Below, piece by piece: positions 17,326 to 26,430 of a DNA stretch of 64,000 bases. The notes below the pieces were generated by a model. The model was not told the DNA's origin and did no database searches. It was given only the letters and a program-made list of their open reading frames with translations. Origin of the DNA: SABI01 sp963663665 (GTDB taxonomy: Bacteria; Spirochaetota; Spirochaetia; Sphaerochaetales; Sphaerochaetaceae). The position numbers and the translations under genes are program-made. The stretch covers positions 372,001 through 436,000 of the forward strand of contig CAXXKP010000009.1 in NCBI GenBank assembly GCA_963663665.2. Reading direction: 5' to 3'. How positions within the stretch are numbered: the first letter of the stretch is position 1; each line of letters starts with the position of its first letter.

Positions 17326-20300
17326 GTGGCTAAAATTTTAGGGTTAGATTTAGGAACAAATTCTATTGGATGGGCAATTATTGAATCTCAAAAACTAGAA
17401 AATAAAATTTCTGATGCTGGTGTGATTGTTTTTCAAGAAGGCGTAAATCGCGTTAAAGGAGTTGAATCTTCAAAAGCTGCCGAAAGAACTGAATACAGAA
17501 GATCTAGACGTATAAAATTTAGAAGAAGATTAAGAAAATATCAAACCCTAAAAGTTCTCATTGAACATAATATGTGTCCACTCACAATAGACGATTTAAA
17601 CAAATGGGTAAGATATTCGAAAGGTCAAAAAAGGAGCTATCCTTCTAATAAAGAATTCCTATCCTGGATAAGAACTGATGAATTATCAGCATATAATCCT
17701 TATGCTCTTAGAGACCAAGCAGCAACTCATACAATAAGCAAATATGAATTGGGACGTGCTTTCTATCATATTGCACAGAGGAGAGGGTTCTTGAGTAATC
17801 GTAAAGATCTCACAAAATCCTCAGAAGGAATAGTAAAAACTCAAATCGATGAGATAACCAAAGCAAAAGGGGATCTTACTCTTGGTCAATATTTTAATAC
17901 TCTTTATCAAAAAGGAGAAAAAATAAGAGGTCATTATACTTCTAGAACTCATCATTACGTTCAAGAATTTGAGAAAATTTGTCAAGTTCAAGAAATTGAC
18001 GAAGCTCTTCATAAACAACTATATTCTGCTATCTTTTATCAAAGACCTTTACGATCACAGAAGCAACTCGTAGGGAACTGCATTTTTGAAACAAATAAAC
18101 CACGATGTCCTATCTCTCACTTTATTTTCGAAGAATTTAGGATGTTATCATTCATCAATTCAATCAAATATAAGAAGGATGGAGATTCTCATTTTGAATT
18201 TCTTTCCCAGGATCAAAGAGATCTTATAATTCCCAAATTCATGAGAATAAGTAAAGCTAGCTTTCAATTTTCCGATATATCAAAAGCTCTTACTCCTAAA
18301 GGGAAAGATTATATTTTTAATTTTAAAGACAAAGATACCGTAAAAGGATGCCCTGTAAGCGCCCGCTTAGCAGATGTTTTTGGCGATAGTTGGAGAGAAA
18401 CAACCATCCAACATACAGGGTGTGATGGGAAAATAAAGAATTATGACATTAATGATATTTGGCATGTTCTTTTCGATTTTGATAATAACGACTTGTTAAA
18501 GGAATTTGGTAAACAAAGGTTGCATTTGGATGATACCCAATTAGCTTCATTTTTAAAAACACCTATCCAGCAAGGGTATGCGTCATTGAGTCTCAAAGCG
18601 ATTAAAAAGATATTACCATTCCTTAGGAAGGGTGAAATATACACTCATGCAGTTTTCTTAGCTAATATTCCATTCATTGTTGAACATAAAACTTGGAACC
18701 AATCTCAGCAGACAATCATCAAAGATATTAAAAAGATCATAAACGGATATAATGACGAAAAAACTGATGCCGCAATAACAAATAATATTCTTCGATATAT
18801 TCACGAAGAAGAAAAGAAGTACCGTAGTATAGAAAAAGAAGAAATTCTTGAGCTTATAGGTGCCAATATTACAGATTATCTTGGTAGTAATCATTGGGAT
18901 AAAATTGAGGAATCAGAAAAGAATCGTTATATAGAAAAAATATGGAAGAATGTAGAATTTGTTCTTAACACTAGAATGAGGTACTATCAGATTCCAAGAC
19001 TAGATGAGTCGATTGAGTCTTTCTTGAGATTACATTATGACTCAATCTCAGAAAAAAAGAATACTATCTTTCATCCATCTGATATAAGTTTCTTTGAAAA
19101 AATACCAGTTGAACAAAAAGACAAGAGGTATTTAGGTTCTCCAGCAATACCCGCAATTAAAAACCCTATGGCTATGAGAACAATGTATCAATTAAGAAAA
19201 CTTATTAACCATATGCTTCAAGAGGATATGATCGATGAAAATACAGAAATCCATATAGAACTAGCTAATGATTTAAATGATAGAAATAAGCGAGAGGCAA
19301 TCCATCGTTATCAGAAAGAAAAAGAAAAACAAAGATCCGATTATGCAAAAGAGATAGCTTCCTTCTATAGTGATCATTTTAATCTGAATGTGATACCTAC
19401 AGAAACAGAAATTCTGAAGTATCAACTGTGGGAAGAGCAGCATCATATGTGCTTATATACGGGTGAACAAATTGGCCTATCTCAATTTTTGGGGGATAAC
19501 CCAACCTATGATTTAGAACATACTATTGCAAGAAGCTACTCTTATGACAACTCACAAGAAAACCTTACTCTATGTAGTGCTCACTATAATAGAACTGAAA
19601 AAAAACAATTTCTTCCTACAGAGCTAAATAATTATTCTAGTATTCTACAACGTGTAGATGAAGCTTTTATGAAACCTCTTAGTCAAATCGAACTAATTAT
19701 AAGTAAGAAAAAAACAGGATCAATTAACGAGGATAAGGAAGCAAAAGACAAGAGAATTCAAGAGAAAGAGTATTTTTACTTAAAAAAAAGGTATCTCTTT
19801 GAAAAATATAGACGATTCACTATGGAAGATATTCCATCGGGCTTCAAGAACAGCCAGCTTAACGATACTCGTATCATAACAAAATATGCAGCTCAATATC
19901 TAAAAACCTCTTTTGATAAAGTATTCCCCATCAAAGGATCTCTTACAGCAGAGTTTAGAAAATTATGGGGGATACAAAATAGGTATGAAAAGAAAGAAAG
20001 AATCTCACATTTACATCATACGATTGACGCAATAGTCCTTTGTGGGATAACTAGAGACAAATATCAACAGTTAGCAACAGCAATTAAAGATGATAGTACT
20101 AAAGGACTTCGAGATTTTCCTAAACCATGGGAATCCATTGCCTCTGATATTGAGGATACTATAGAGAATATTCTGGTGGTTCATCATACCCCTGATAGGG
20201 CTCTACAACCAACAAAAAGGAAATTACGAAACCATGGAAAAGTGAAATATATTGATCAAGAAAAAAAAACAAAGCCAATATATGTTAAAGGAGATAGTGT

Positions 20301-21156
20301 ACGAGGCCAACTTCATGAAGATACTCGATATGGTGCTATTATCGTACCACCACATGATGAGAATAGAGGGAATATTAGGTATGTAATAAGAAAACCACTC
20401 TCTGCCATAAATACAGAAAAGGATGCCAGTAATATAGTTGATGCTAAAATCCGATCTCTCGTTGAAAAATCTATCAAAAATGAGACATTCAAAGAGGCTC
20501 AATCAAATGGATTATTATTTCCTACCAAAGATCCAGATAAAACTCCTACAATAATCAAGAGCGTAAGAATGTACGCATCAGCAGTAAATAACCCCGTTTT
20601 GTTGAAACCAAATTCATCTGAATCAAAGCATGCGCATAAAAAAATGGTCTATGTAGTCAATAAATCCAACTATTTAGTAGCTTTATATGAAGCTATTGAT
20701 TCTAGTGGTAAAATTATAAAAGATTTTGAGTTGGTGTCTTTATTATCAGCAATAAAAAATAAGGAACAACCATATCCTATGTTCAAACTAAAAAAGAACA
20801 TTACATTACCCCTCAAACAAGTATTAAGGACTGGCGATATTGTATTACTCAAACAAAGCCAAGATGAAGATGTTTGGCAATCTCCAAGAATTCTCGGAAC
20901 TAGGCTTTTCCAAATAACTGGATTAGCTTCTAGTAGTAACGGTTGCCAAATCAAATTAGTACAGCATACTGAATCAAGAATTTCAAAAGAGTTGAAAGCT
21001 ACAAATGGTAAATTTGTAATTGAATCAGAACTACAGAACCCAACAGTCCGAATGCTATATTCTAGTCAAATTTATGCTCTGATAAAAGGAATCGATTTTA
21101 CTATATCTCCAACTGGAGTTATTAAACCAATCATACAAGAAGAATCAGATGCTTAA
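17326..21156 (+). CDS. cas9: CRISPR-associated endonuclease Cas9 (type II-C)
   Basis: A 1276-aa RNA-guided DNA endonuclease. RuvC-I is ILGLDLGTNSIGWA with Asp8. The arginine-rich bridge helix (RRSRRIKFRRRLRK) follows near 62-75. RuvC-II is IHIELANDLNDRNKRE with Glu645. HNH is YDLEHTIARS with Asp729 and His732, then LCSAHYNRTEKKQFLP. RuvC-III is LHHTIDAIVL with His898 and Asp901. All catalytic residues are present, so the enzyme should be active. It starts at GTG 17326, with AGAGAGG 6-7 nt upstream. It overlaps cas1 by 8 bp. The absence of csn2 and cas4 makes it II-C. It is longer than many II-C Cas9 proteins (often about 1000-1100 aa); the extra length lies in the recognition lobe or C-terminal region. 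Confidence 0.97.
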   Translation: MAKILGLDLGTNSIGWAIIESQKLENKISDAGVIVFQEGVNRVKGVESSKAAERTEYRRSRRIKFRRRLRKYQTLKVLIEHNMCPLTIDDLNKWVRYSKGQKRSYPSNKEFLSWIRTDELSAYNPYALRDQAATHTISKYELGRAFYHIAQRRGFLSNRKDLTKSSEGIVKTQIDEITKAKGDLTLGQYFNTLYQKGEKIRGHYTSRTHHYVQEFEKICQVQEIDEALHKQLYSAIFYQRPLRSQKQLVGNCIFETNKPRCPISHFIFEEFRMLSFINSIKYKKDGDSHFEFLSQDQRDLIIPKFMRISKASFQFSDISKALTPKGKDYIFNFKDKDTVKGCPVSARLADVFGDSWRETTIQHTGCDGKIKNYDINDIWHVLFDFDNNDLLKEFGKQRLHLDDTQLASFLKTPIQQGYASLSLKAIKKILPFLRKGEIYTHAVFLANIPFIVEHKTWNQSQQTIIKDIKKIINGYNDEKTDAAITNNILRYIHEEEKKYRSIEKEEILELIGANITDYLGSNHWDKIEESEKNRYIEKIWKNVEFVLNTRMRYYQIPRLDESIESFLRLHYDSISEKKNTIFHPSDISFFEKIPVEQKDKRYLGSPAIPAIKNPMAMRTMYQLRKLINHMLQEDMIDENTEIHIELANDLNDRNKREAIHRYQKEKEKQRSDYAKEIASFYSDHFNLNVIPTETEILKYQLWEEQHHMCLYTGEQIGLSQFLGDNPTYDLEHTIARSYSYDNSQENLTLCSAHYNRTEKKQFLPTELNNYSSILQRVDEAFMKPLSQIELIISKKKTGSINEDKEAKDKRIQEKEYFYLKKRYLFEKYRRFTMEDIPSGFKNSQLNDTRIITKYAAQYLKTSFDKVFPIKGSLTAEFRKLWGIQNRYEKKERISHLHHTIDAIVLCGITRDKYQQLATAIKDDSTKGLRDFPKPWESIASDIEDTIENILVVHHTPDRALQPTKRKLRNHGKVKYIDQEKKTKPIYVKGDSVRGQLHEDTRYGAIIVPPHDENRGNIRYVIRKPLSAINTEKDASNIVDAKIRSLVEKSIKNETFKEAQSNGLLFPTKDPDKTPTIIKSVRMYASAVNNPVLLKPNSSESKHAHKKMVYVVNKSNYLVALYEAIDSSGKIIKDFELVSLLSAIKNKEQPYPMFKLKKNITLPLKQVLRTGDIVLLKQSQDEDVWQSPRILGTRLFQITGLASSSNGCQIKLVQHTESRISKELKATNGKFVIESELQNPTVRMLYSSQIYALIKGIDFTISPTGVIKPIIQEESDA

Positions 21157-22045
21157 AAAGACTCTTCTTGTAACTCAAATTGGTTATATTTCATCTCGAT
21201 ACAAGCAACTTATATTCAAGCCAAATGAAAGTGAAGAAATTATTTCAATCCCATTTGAGGATATTGGAATAATAATCATAGAGAATTTTCAAGTCACCAT
21301 TACATCTGCAACAATGGCGAATTGCTCAATGTATGGAATCTCAGTAGTCTTTTGTGATGAAAAACATATGCCATCATCTATTACATTGAATTTAGATGGA
21401 AATAATAGACAGACAAAAATTGTCAATTCTCAATTGGATGCAAAAAAACCACTAAAAAAACAGTTATGGAAAAAGATTATTGAGCAGAAAATTATGAATC
21501 AGGCTCTACTTCTGAAGAAATATGATAAGAAATGGAAGATCCTTTATAATTATTCCAAGGAAGTCTTAAGTGATGATTCGACAAACAGAGAAGGTGTTGC
21601 TGCACAGAAATACTGGTCTCAAATAATGCCAACAATAAATTTTAAGCGAGACTATGAAGGAAGTTATCCAAATAATTTCCTTAACTATGGGTATGCTATT
21701 CTTAGAGCCGCGACTGCAAGATCTTTAACAAGTTCGGGTCTACTTCCTATAATAGGATTACATCATAAGAATCAATATAATCCTTTTTGCTTAGCAGACG
21801 ATGTAATGGAACCATATAGACCGTTCATCGATGAAGTCGTGATCGAAATAATCATAAAAAATAAAGGGGAGACAGAATTGACAAAAACCATTAAGGCTGA
21901 GATTTGTAAGAGCTTAACCTGCGACACTACATTTGGTGAGTATCGAAGGCCTATGCTAATGTCCATTCAAGAATCAACCGCATCTTTAGCAAATTGTTTT
22001 CTTGATAATACATCTATAATAAAATACCCACAGATAATTTTATGA
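21149..22045 (+). CDS. cas1: CRISPR integrase Cas1
   Basis: The 298-aa metal-dependent integrase inserts new spacers together with Cas2. The catalytic triad is visible as Glu148 (REGVAAQKYW), His205/His206 (IGLHHKNQYNPFCLADD) and Glu221 (VMEPYRPFIDEV). Its length and the NPFCLADD-MEPYRP spacing are typical of type II Cas1. It overlaps cas9 by 8 bp and cas2 by 4 bp, so the three genes form one translationally coupled operon. Confidence 0.97.
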   Translation: MLKKTLLVTQIGYISSRYKQLIFKPNESEEIISIPFEDIGIIIIENFQVTITSATMANCSMYGISVVFCDEKHMPSSITLNLDGNNRQTKIVNSQLDAKKPLKKQLWKKIIEQKIMNQALLLKKYDKKWKILYNYSKEVLSDDSTNREGVAAQKYWSQIMPTINFKRDYEGSYPNNFLNYGYAILRAATARSLTSSGLLPIIGLHHKNQYNPFCLADDVMEPYRPFIDEVVIEIIIKNKGETELTKTIKAEICKSLTCDTTFGEYRRPMLMSIQESTASLANCFLDNTSIIKYPQIIL

Positions 22046-22383
22046 GCTCTCAGCTTATATTTAATGCATATAGAGCTATGTGGCTATTTTGTTTCTTTGA
22101 TTTACCTGTTGTAAAAAAGATAGATCAAAAACGCGCTCAGAAATTTAGGAAAGATTTAATAGAAGATGGGTTTAGAATGCATCAATTCTCTGTATATTCA
22201 CGGCATTGTGGAAGCAAGGAATCTATGCTTATGCATCAAAAACGAGTTTTCCTTATGATTCCACCGTATGGTAAAGTAAGTCTCCTCGCTGTTACAGAAA
22301 AACAATATGGTGATATAATTAATTTTTGGGGAAAAGAAATAACACCACCAAATAGGAAACCCCAACAGTTGGAACTCTTATGA
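22042..22383 (+). CDS. cas2: CRISPR adaptation protein Cas2
   Basis: A 113-aa structural partner of Cas1 in spacer acquisition. The beta-1 strand ends in FCFFDLPV with the conserved Asp20, followed by KFRKDLIEDGFRMHQFSVY and a C-terminal VTEKQYGDIINFWG segment. The N terminus has about twelve residues before the usual start of the fold. The gene overlaps cas1 by 4 bp and is the last cas gene. The array begins 108 bp downstream. Confidence 0.96.
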   Translation: MSSQLIFNAYRAMWLFCFFDLPVVKKIDQKRAQKFRKDLIEDGFRMHQFSVYSRHCGSKESMLMHQKRVFLMIPPYGKVSLLAVTEKQYGDIINFWGKEITPPNRKPQQLELL

Positions 22384-22491
22384 GAATTAAAAAATTGAAA
22401 AAAACCAAGAATCTTAACCAAAAATCTCTCATTTCAGGCAACCAATTTTGGAAGATAAGTTGTTTATATACAACAAATCAAAACAAGGAAT
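22384..22491. promoter_or_regulatory. CRISPR leader region
   Basis: AT-rich 108-bp stretch between cas2 and the first repeat. This is the likely leader, because the most degenerate repeat is at the opposite end of the array. It contains GTTGT (22459-22463) pairing with ACAAC (22470-22474). It also has CAAATCAAAACAAGG (22473-22487), resembling the distal part of the repeat. No convincing forward promoter was seen. Confidence 0.6.
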
Positions 22492-22556
22492 AGTTTACCA
22501 TGTTCAGTATTCAAATCAAACCACAACTCAATAGTTGTGCATACAACAGTATCTTT

Positions 22557-23083
22557 AGTTTACCATGTTCAGTATTCAAATCAAACCACAACACTCACCG
22601 GGTACATACGGAATTCCAGGAGAGTTTACCATGTTCAGTATTCAAATCAAACCACAACTTGCCATGCCTACTTGCTTCATACAAGCATAGTTTACCATGT
22701 TCAGTATTCAAATCAAACCACAACTATTACCTTCTGATTCCTTCATAGCCTTTTAGTTTACCATGTTCAGTATTCAAATCAAACCACAACACAGGCTCTA
22801 ATACTTCCATCATTCCTGCGAGTTTACCATGTTCAGTATTCAAATCAAACCACAACCTGCAATACCATCAAGAACACGCATGAAAAGTTTACCATGTTCA
22901 GTATTCAAATCAAACCACAACTTATATTTCTAATTGCTTTATCTAACATGAAGTTTACCATGTTCAGTATTCAAATCAAACCACAACGTGTGTCGTGATC
23001 TCTTGGATAGTCCATGCAGTTTACCATGTTCAGTATTCAAATCAAACCACAACTTTGGTATGCCTGCGCTAAGTGCTTGATAT
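22557..23083. repeat. Duplicated spacer block, leader-proximal copy (8 units)
   Basis: Repeats and spacers 2-9. These spacers are the same as spacers 10-15, 17 and 18 in the same order. The 66-bp unit corresponding to spacer 16 is missing from this copy. Confidence 0.93.
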
Positions 23084-23676
23084 AGTTTACCATGTTCAGT
23101 ATTCAAATCAAACCACAACACTCACCGGGTACATACGGAATTCCAGGAGAGTTTACCATGTTCAGTATTCAAATCAAACCACAACTTGCCATGCCTACTT
23201 GCTTCATACAAGCATAGTTTACCATGTTCAGTATTCAAATCAAACCACAACTATTACCTTCTGATTCCTTCATAGCCTTTTAGTTTACCATGTTCAGTAT
23301 TCAAATCAAACCACAACACAGGCTCTAATACTTCCATCATTCCTGCGAGTTTACCATGTTCAGTATTCAAATCAAACCACAACCTGCAATACCATCAAGA
23401 ACACGCATGAAAAGTTTACCATGTTCAGTATTCAAATCAAACCACAACTTATATTTCTAATTGCTTTATCTAACATGAAGTTTACCATGTTCAGTATTCA
23501 AATCAAACCACAACTACTTCACACCACTATCTTGATAAGGTGATAGTTTACCATGTTCAGTATTCAAATCAAACCACAACGTGTGTCGTGATCTCTTGGA
23601 TAGTCCATGCAGTTTACCATGTTCAGTATTCAAATCAAACCACAACTTTGGTATGCCTGCGCTAAGTGCTTGATAT
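23084..23676. repeat. Duplicated spacer block, distal copy (9 units)
   Basis: Repeats and spacers 10-18. It directly follows the first copy and contains one extra spacer (23515-23544) absent from it. Confidence 0.93.
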
Positions 23677-25382
23677 AGTTTACCATGTTCAGTATTCAAA
23701 TCAAACCACAACGTATCAGAGGATGGAAGATGGTTTGATCTTAGTTTACCATGTTCAGTATTCAAATCAAACCACAACCGAGACGAGCTACCACAGAGCG
23801 CAGGATTCAGTTTACCATGTTCAGTATTCAAATCAAACCACAACGGGCTTTTAATAAGCTTGCCATTATTCCTTAGTTTACCATGTTCAGTATTCAAATC
23901 AAACCACAACCTCTTGCATGTTCAGATGACACAAAATACAAGTTTACCATGTTCAGTATTCAAATCAAACCACAACCGTACACCGTATAAGTATTTGGAA
24001 CTTTTTAGTTTACCATGTTCAGTATTCAAATCAAACCACAACCCTCAACATGCATTTAAACCCCTTTAAATGAGTTTACCATGTTCAGTATTCAAATCAA
24101 ACCACAACCTACTATCAGAAGAGTATCAGCAAATCTTAAGTTTACCATGTTCAGTATTCAAATCAAACCACAACGAGTAACACAAACATGTTTTTTGCTT
24201 GTTAAGTTTACCATGTTCAGTATTCAAATCAAACCACAACTCTGTTCAAGTACCGGATGAAGATGCTGCAAGTTTACCATGTTCAGTATTCAAATCAAAC
24301 CACAACGTGATACTGATAACAACCTAATGGATATATAGTTTACCATGTTCAGTATTCAAATCAAACCACAACCCAAGTGGTGGGGATTTCTCCCCACCAA
24401 TAAGTTTACCATGTTCAGTATTCAAATCAAACCACAACCCAAGTGGTGGGGATTTCTCCCCACCAATAAGTTTACCATGTTCAGTATTCAAATCAAACCA
24501 CAACTTGCTGATGCTTTTAACAAGTTGCGTATCTAGTTTACCATGTTCAGTATTCAAATCAAACCACAACTTTGTAGTGCATTGCAATTTAAGTACATCG
24601 AGTTTACCATGTTCAGTATTCAAATCAAACCACAACCCAAAAACGATACTAAGTGAAATACCGGCTAGTTTACCATGTTCAGTATTCAAATCAAACCACA
24701 ACGTGAGCGGAGTTATTACACCTAACCAATTCAGTTTACCATGTTCAGTATTCAAATCAAACCACAACTCAGATGAAGGCAGACAGGTTCTATCTGAAGT
24801 TTACCATGTTCAGTATTCAAATCAAACCACAACCTATCAGGACATGGAATTGATTCTAGCGAGAGTTTACCATGTTCAGTATTCAAATCAAACCACAACG
24901 ATTCTGCTATCTTTAATTGGAAGTTTCTTAGTTTACCATGTTCAGTATTCAAATCAAACCACAACACTATGAGTTCATGAAAGAGGCTAAGGTTTAGTTT
25001 ACCATGTTCAGTATTCAAATCAAACCACAGCTATCTAGCGTTATGAAGGGTATTGTATCTGAGTTTACCATGTTCAGTATTCAAATCAAACCACAACGTT
25101 CAGGCGTTTTTACAGAACTTAAAAGAAAGTTTACCATGTTCAGTATTCAAATCAAACCACAACAAAAGTGATATTGTGAAATATTTAACAAAGAGTTTAC
25201 CATCTTCAGTATTCAGATCAAATCATAACTAAGCCATCTACAAGAAGGTCAAGAAAAGTAAAATCTACACATTAAAACCACTCAAGATGTATTACCTCAC
25301 ATATACCACAAAAAATATTTTTTCAACATCATATTATACCTTAAGAATGAAAGAATTTCGAATAAATTGTCGATTGATATTT

Positions 25383-26300
25383 TTACAAATCCTCTGTAAG
25401 TGCTAATAAACTCTTAATTGATTGAGCATATTCTTTCGGGCTCATACCACAAATTTTTGAGAACTGTTTTGAAAAATGATGGATTGAGCTATAACCTAAC
25501 TCATAGGCTATCGTGGTTATATTCCCCTTACCTTCTCTTATAAACTGCTTGGCTCTCTCCATTTTCAGTCTTGAATACCATCTCATCACACTGTGGTTCG
25601 TCTCATGCTTAAAAATTTGTTGTGCTAATGTTTGACTCATTGAAGCATAAGTACAGACATCCTCTAATGAAATGTTATTTTGTAAATTTTGTAAAAGAAA
25701 CGTGTTAGCAATTTCAAATCGACTCTTTCTCTCGGTGCTTTGAATAGGATTAAGTGTAGAGGAGATTTTATTACCATTTTCAGTTTGTCTTAATAATTCA
25801 ATTAAGAAAGCTTCAAAATAGTTCTTTATTAACTGCTGACCTCCTAATGGAGGAGAATTCGAAATTGTTAGATTCTTATAATAAGGATCTGCAAAATCTG
25901 TCGTGTACACATCCTTTGCCTCATTAATTATAATAGATAATAACGTTTTGGTTCGTCCTGTGATTGGAAGTATCATATTTCTAAAAGAATTCATCTTCAA
26001 AGAATTAGTATCAAACGAAATTACTACTAAACATGGAGAAATTAGGCCATCACACTCAACAGAATGGAATTCGTTCGGTTTATGGAATATAATTTGACCT
26101 TGTCTTAGTTGATGTCGTGCGGTATCTGTCTCAACAAACACCACTCCTTTGTCAACGTAGAGAAGTTCCCAGAAATCATGTCGTTCTCCTTTAAAATAGA
26201 ACTTCTTTGAATATTCAAAATAATGAAAAGTGACAAAATAGTTGACTTTAATTTCATTCTTCATAGGAGTTAATAGAAATCCGTTTTTAAATTTTTGCAT
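25383..26300 (-). CDS. AraC-family transcriptional regulator
   Basis: A 305-aa regulator with an N-terminal cupin-like sensing half. The phrase FWELLYVDKGVVFVETDTARHQLRQGQIIFHKPNEFHSVE is spread over about residues 42-82. A C-terminal double helix-turn-helix lies at about 200-300 (SLEDVCTYASMSQT; ITTIAYELGYSSIHHFSKQF; the family-typical CGMSPKEY). It is divergent from the sugar ABC operon starting at 26431, which it probably controls in response to a sugar. No clear Shine-Dalgarno precedes the ATG at 26300, and ATG at 26264 is an alternative. Confidence 0.9.
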   Translation of the reverse strand: MQKFKNGFLLTPMKNEIKVNYFVTFHYFEYSKKFYFKGERHDFWELLYVDKGVVFVETDTARHQLRQGQIIFHKPNEFHSVECDGLISPCLVVISFDTNSLKMNSFRNMILPITGRTKTLLSIIINEAKDVYTTDFADPYYKNLTISNSPPLGGQQLIKNYFEAFLIELLRQTENGNKISSTLNPIQSTERKSRFEIANTFLLQNLQNNISLEDVCTYASMSQTLAQQIFKHETNHSVMRWYSRLKMERAKQFIREGKGNITTIAYELGYSSIHHFSKQFSKICGMSPKEYAQSIKSLLALTEDL

Positions 26301-26430
26301 GTAATAATTCTATCACAAAATGTTATAAATAACAAATACTGTGTTCTTTTATATAAATACGGATGAAATATTCAGGTCTATACTCTCATTGTGCACACAC
26401 AGAATGATTTTATATTAAAGGAGAACAAGT

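Larger units (their letters stand above)
22492..25229 (-). CRISPR. CRISPR array: 42 repeats of 36 bp, 41 spacers of 29-30 bp
   Basis: Plus-strand repeats start AGTTTACCATG and end CAAACCACAAC. The minus-strand (crRNA) repeat starts GTTGTGGTTTGATT, which pairs with the tracrRNA, and ends ACATGGTAAACT. Period is 65-66 bp throughout. Repeats are identical except repeat 39 (24996, one change near its end) and repeat 42 (25194-25229, four changes), which marks the trailer end. Four spacers are 29 nt and the rest 30 nt. A block of spacers is duplicated and spacers 29 and 30 are identical, leaving 32 distinct spacers. Strand is given as minus because the tracrRNA pairing and repeat-internal -10 elements both indicate minus-strand crRNA synthesis. 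Proteins predicted inside the array are artefacts of the repeats. Confidence 0.98.

Noticed and set aside
22528..22556. First spacer as a copy of the leader palindrome
   Set aside because: Both contain GTTGT and ATACAAC, but the spacing and the rest of the sequence differ; the shared part is short and may be chance.
22500..25018. Several open frames of 60-155 codons on both strands across the CRISPR array
   Set aside because: Their translations are just the 36-bp repeat read in different frames (for example WFDLNTEHGKL on the minus strand and LPCSVFKSNHN on the plus strand).
22384..25382. A csn2 or cas4 gene that would make the system II-A or II-B
   Set aside because: No open frame of suitable size exists between cas2 and the array, and the AraC regulator follows after it. 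The system is II-C.
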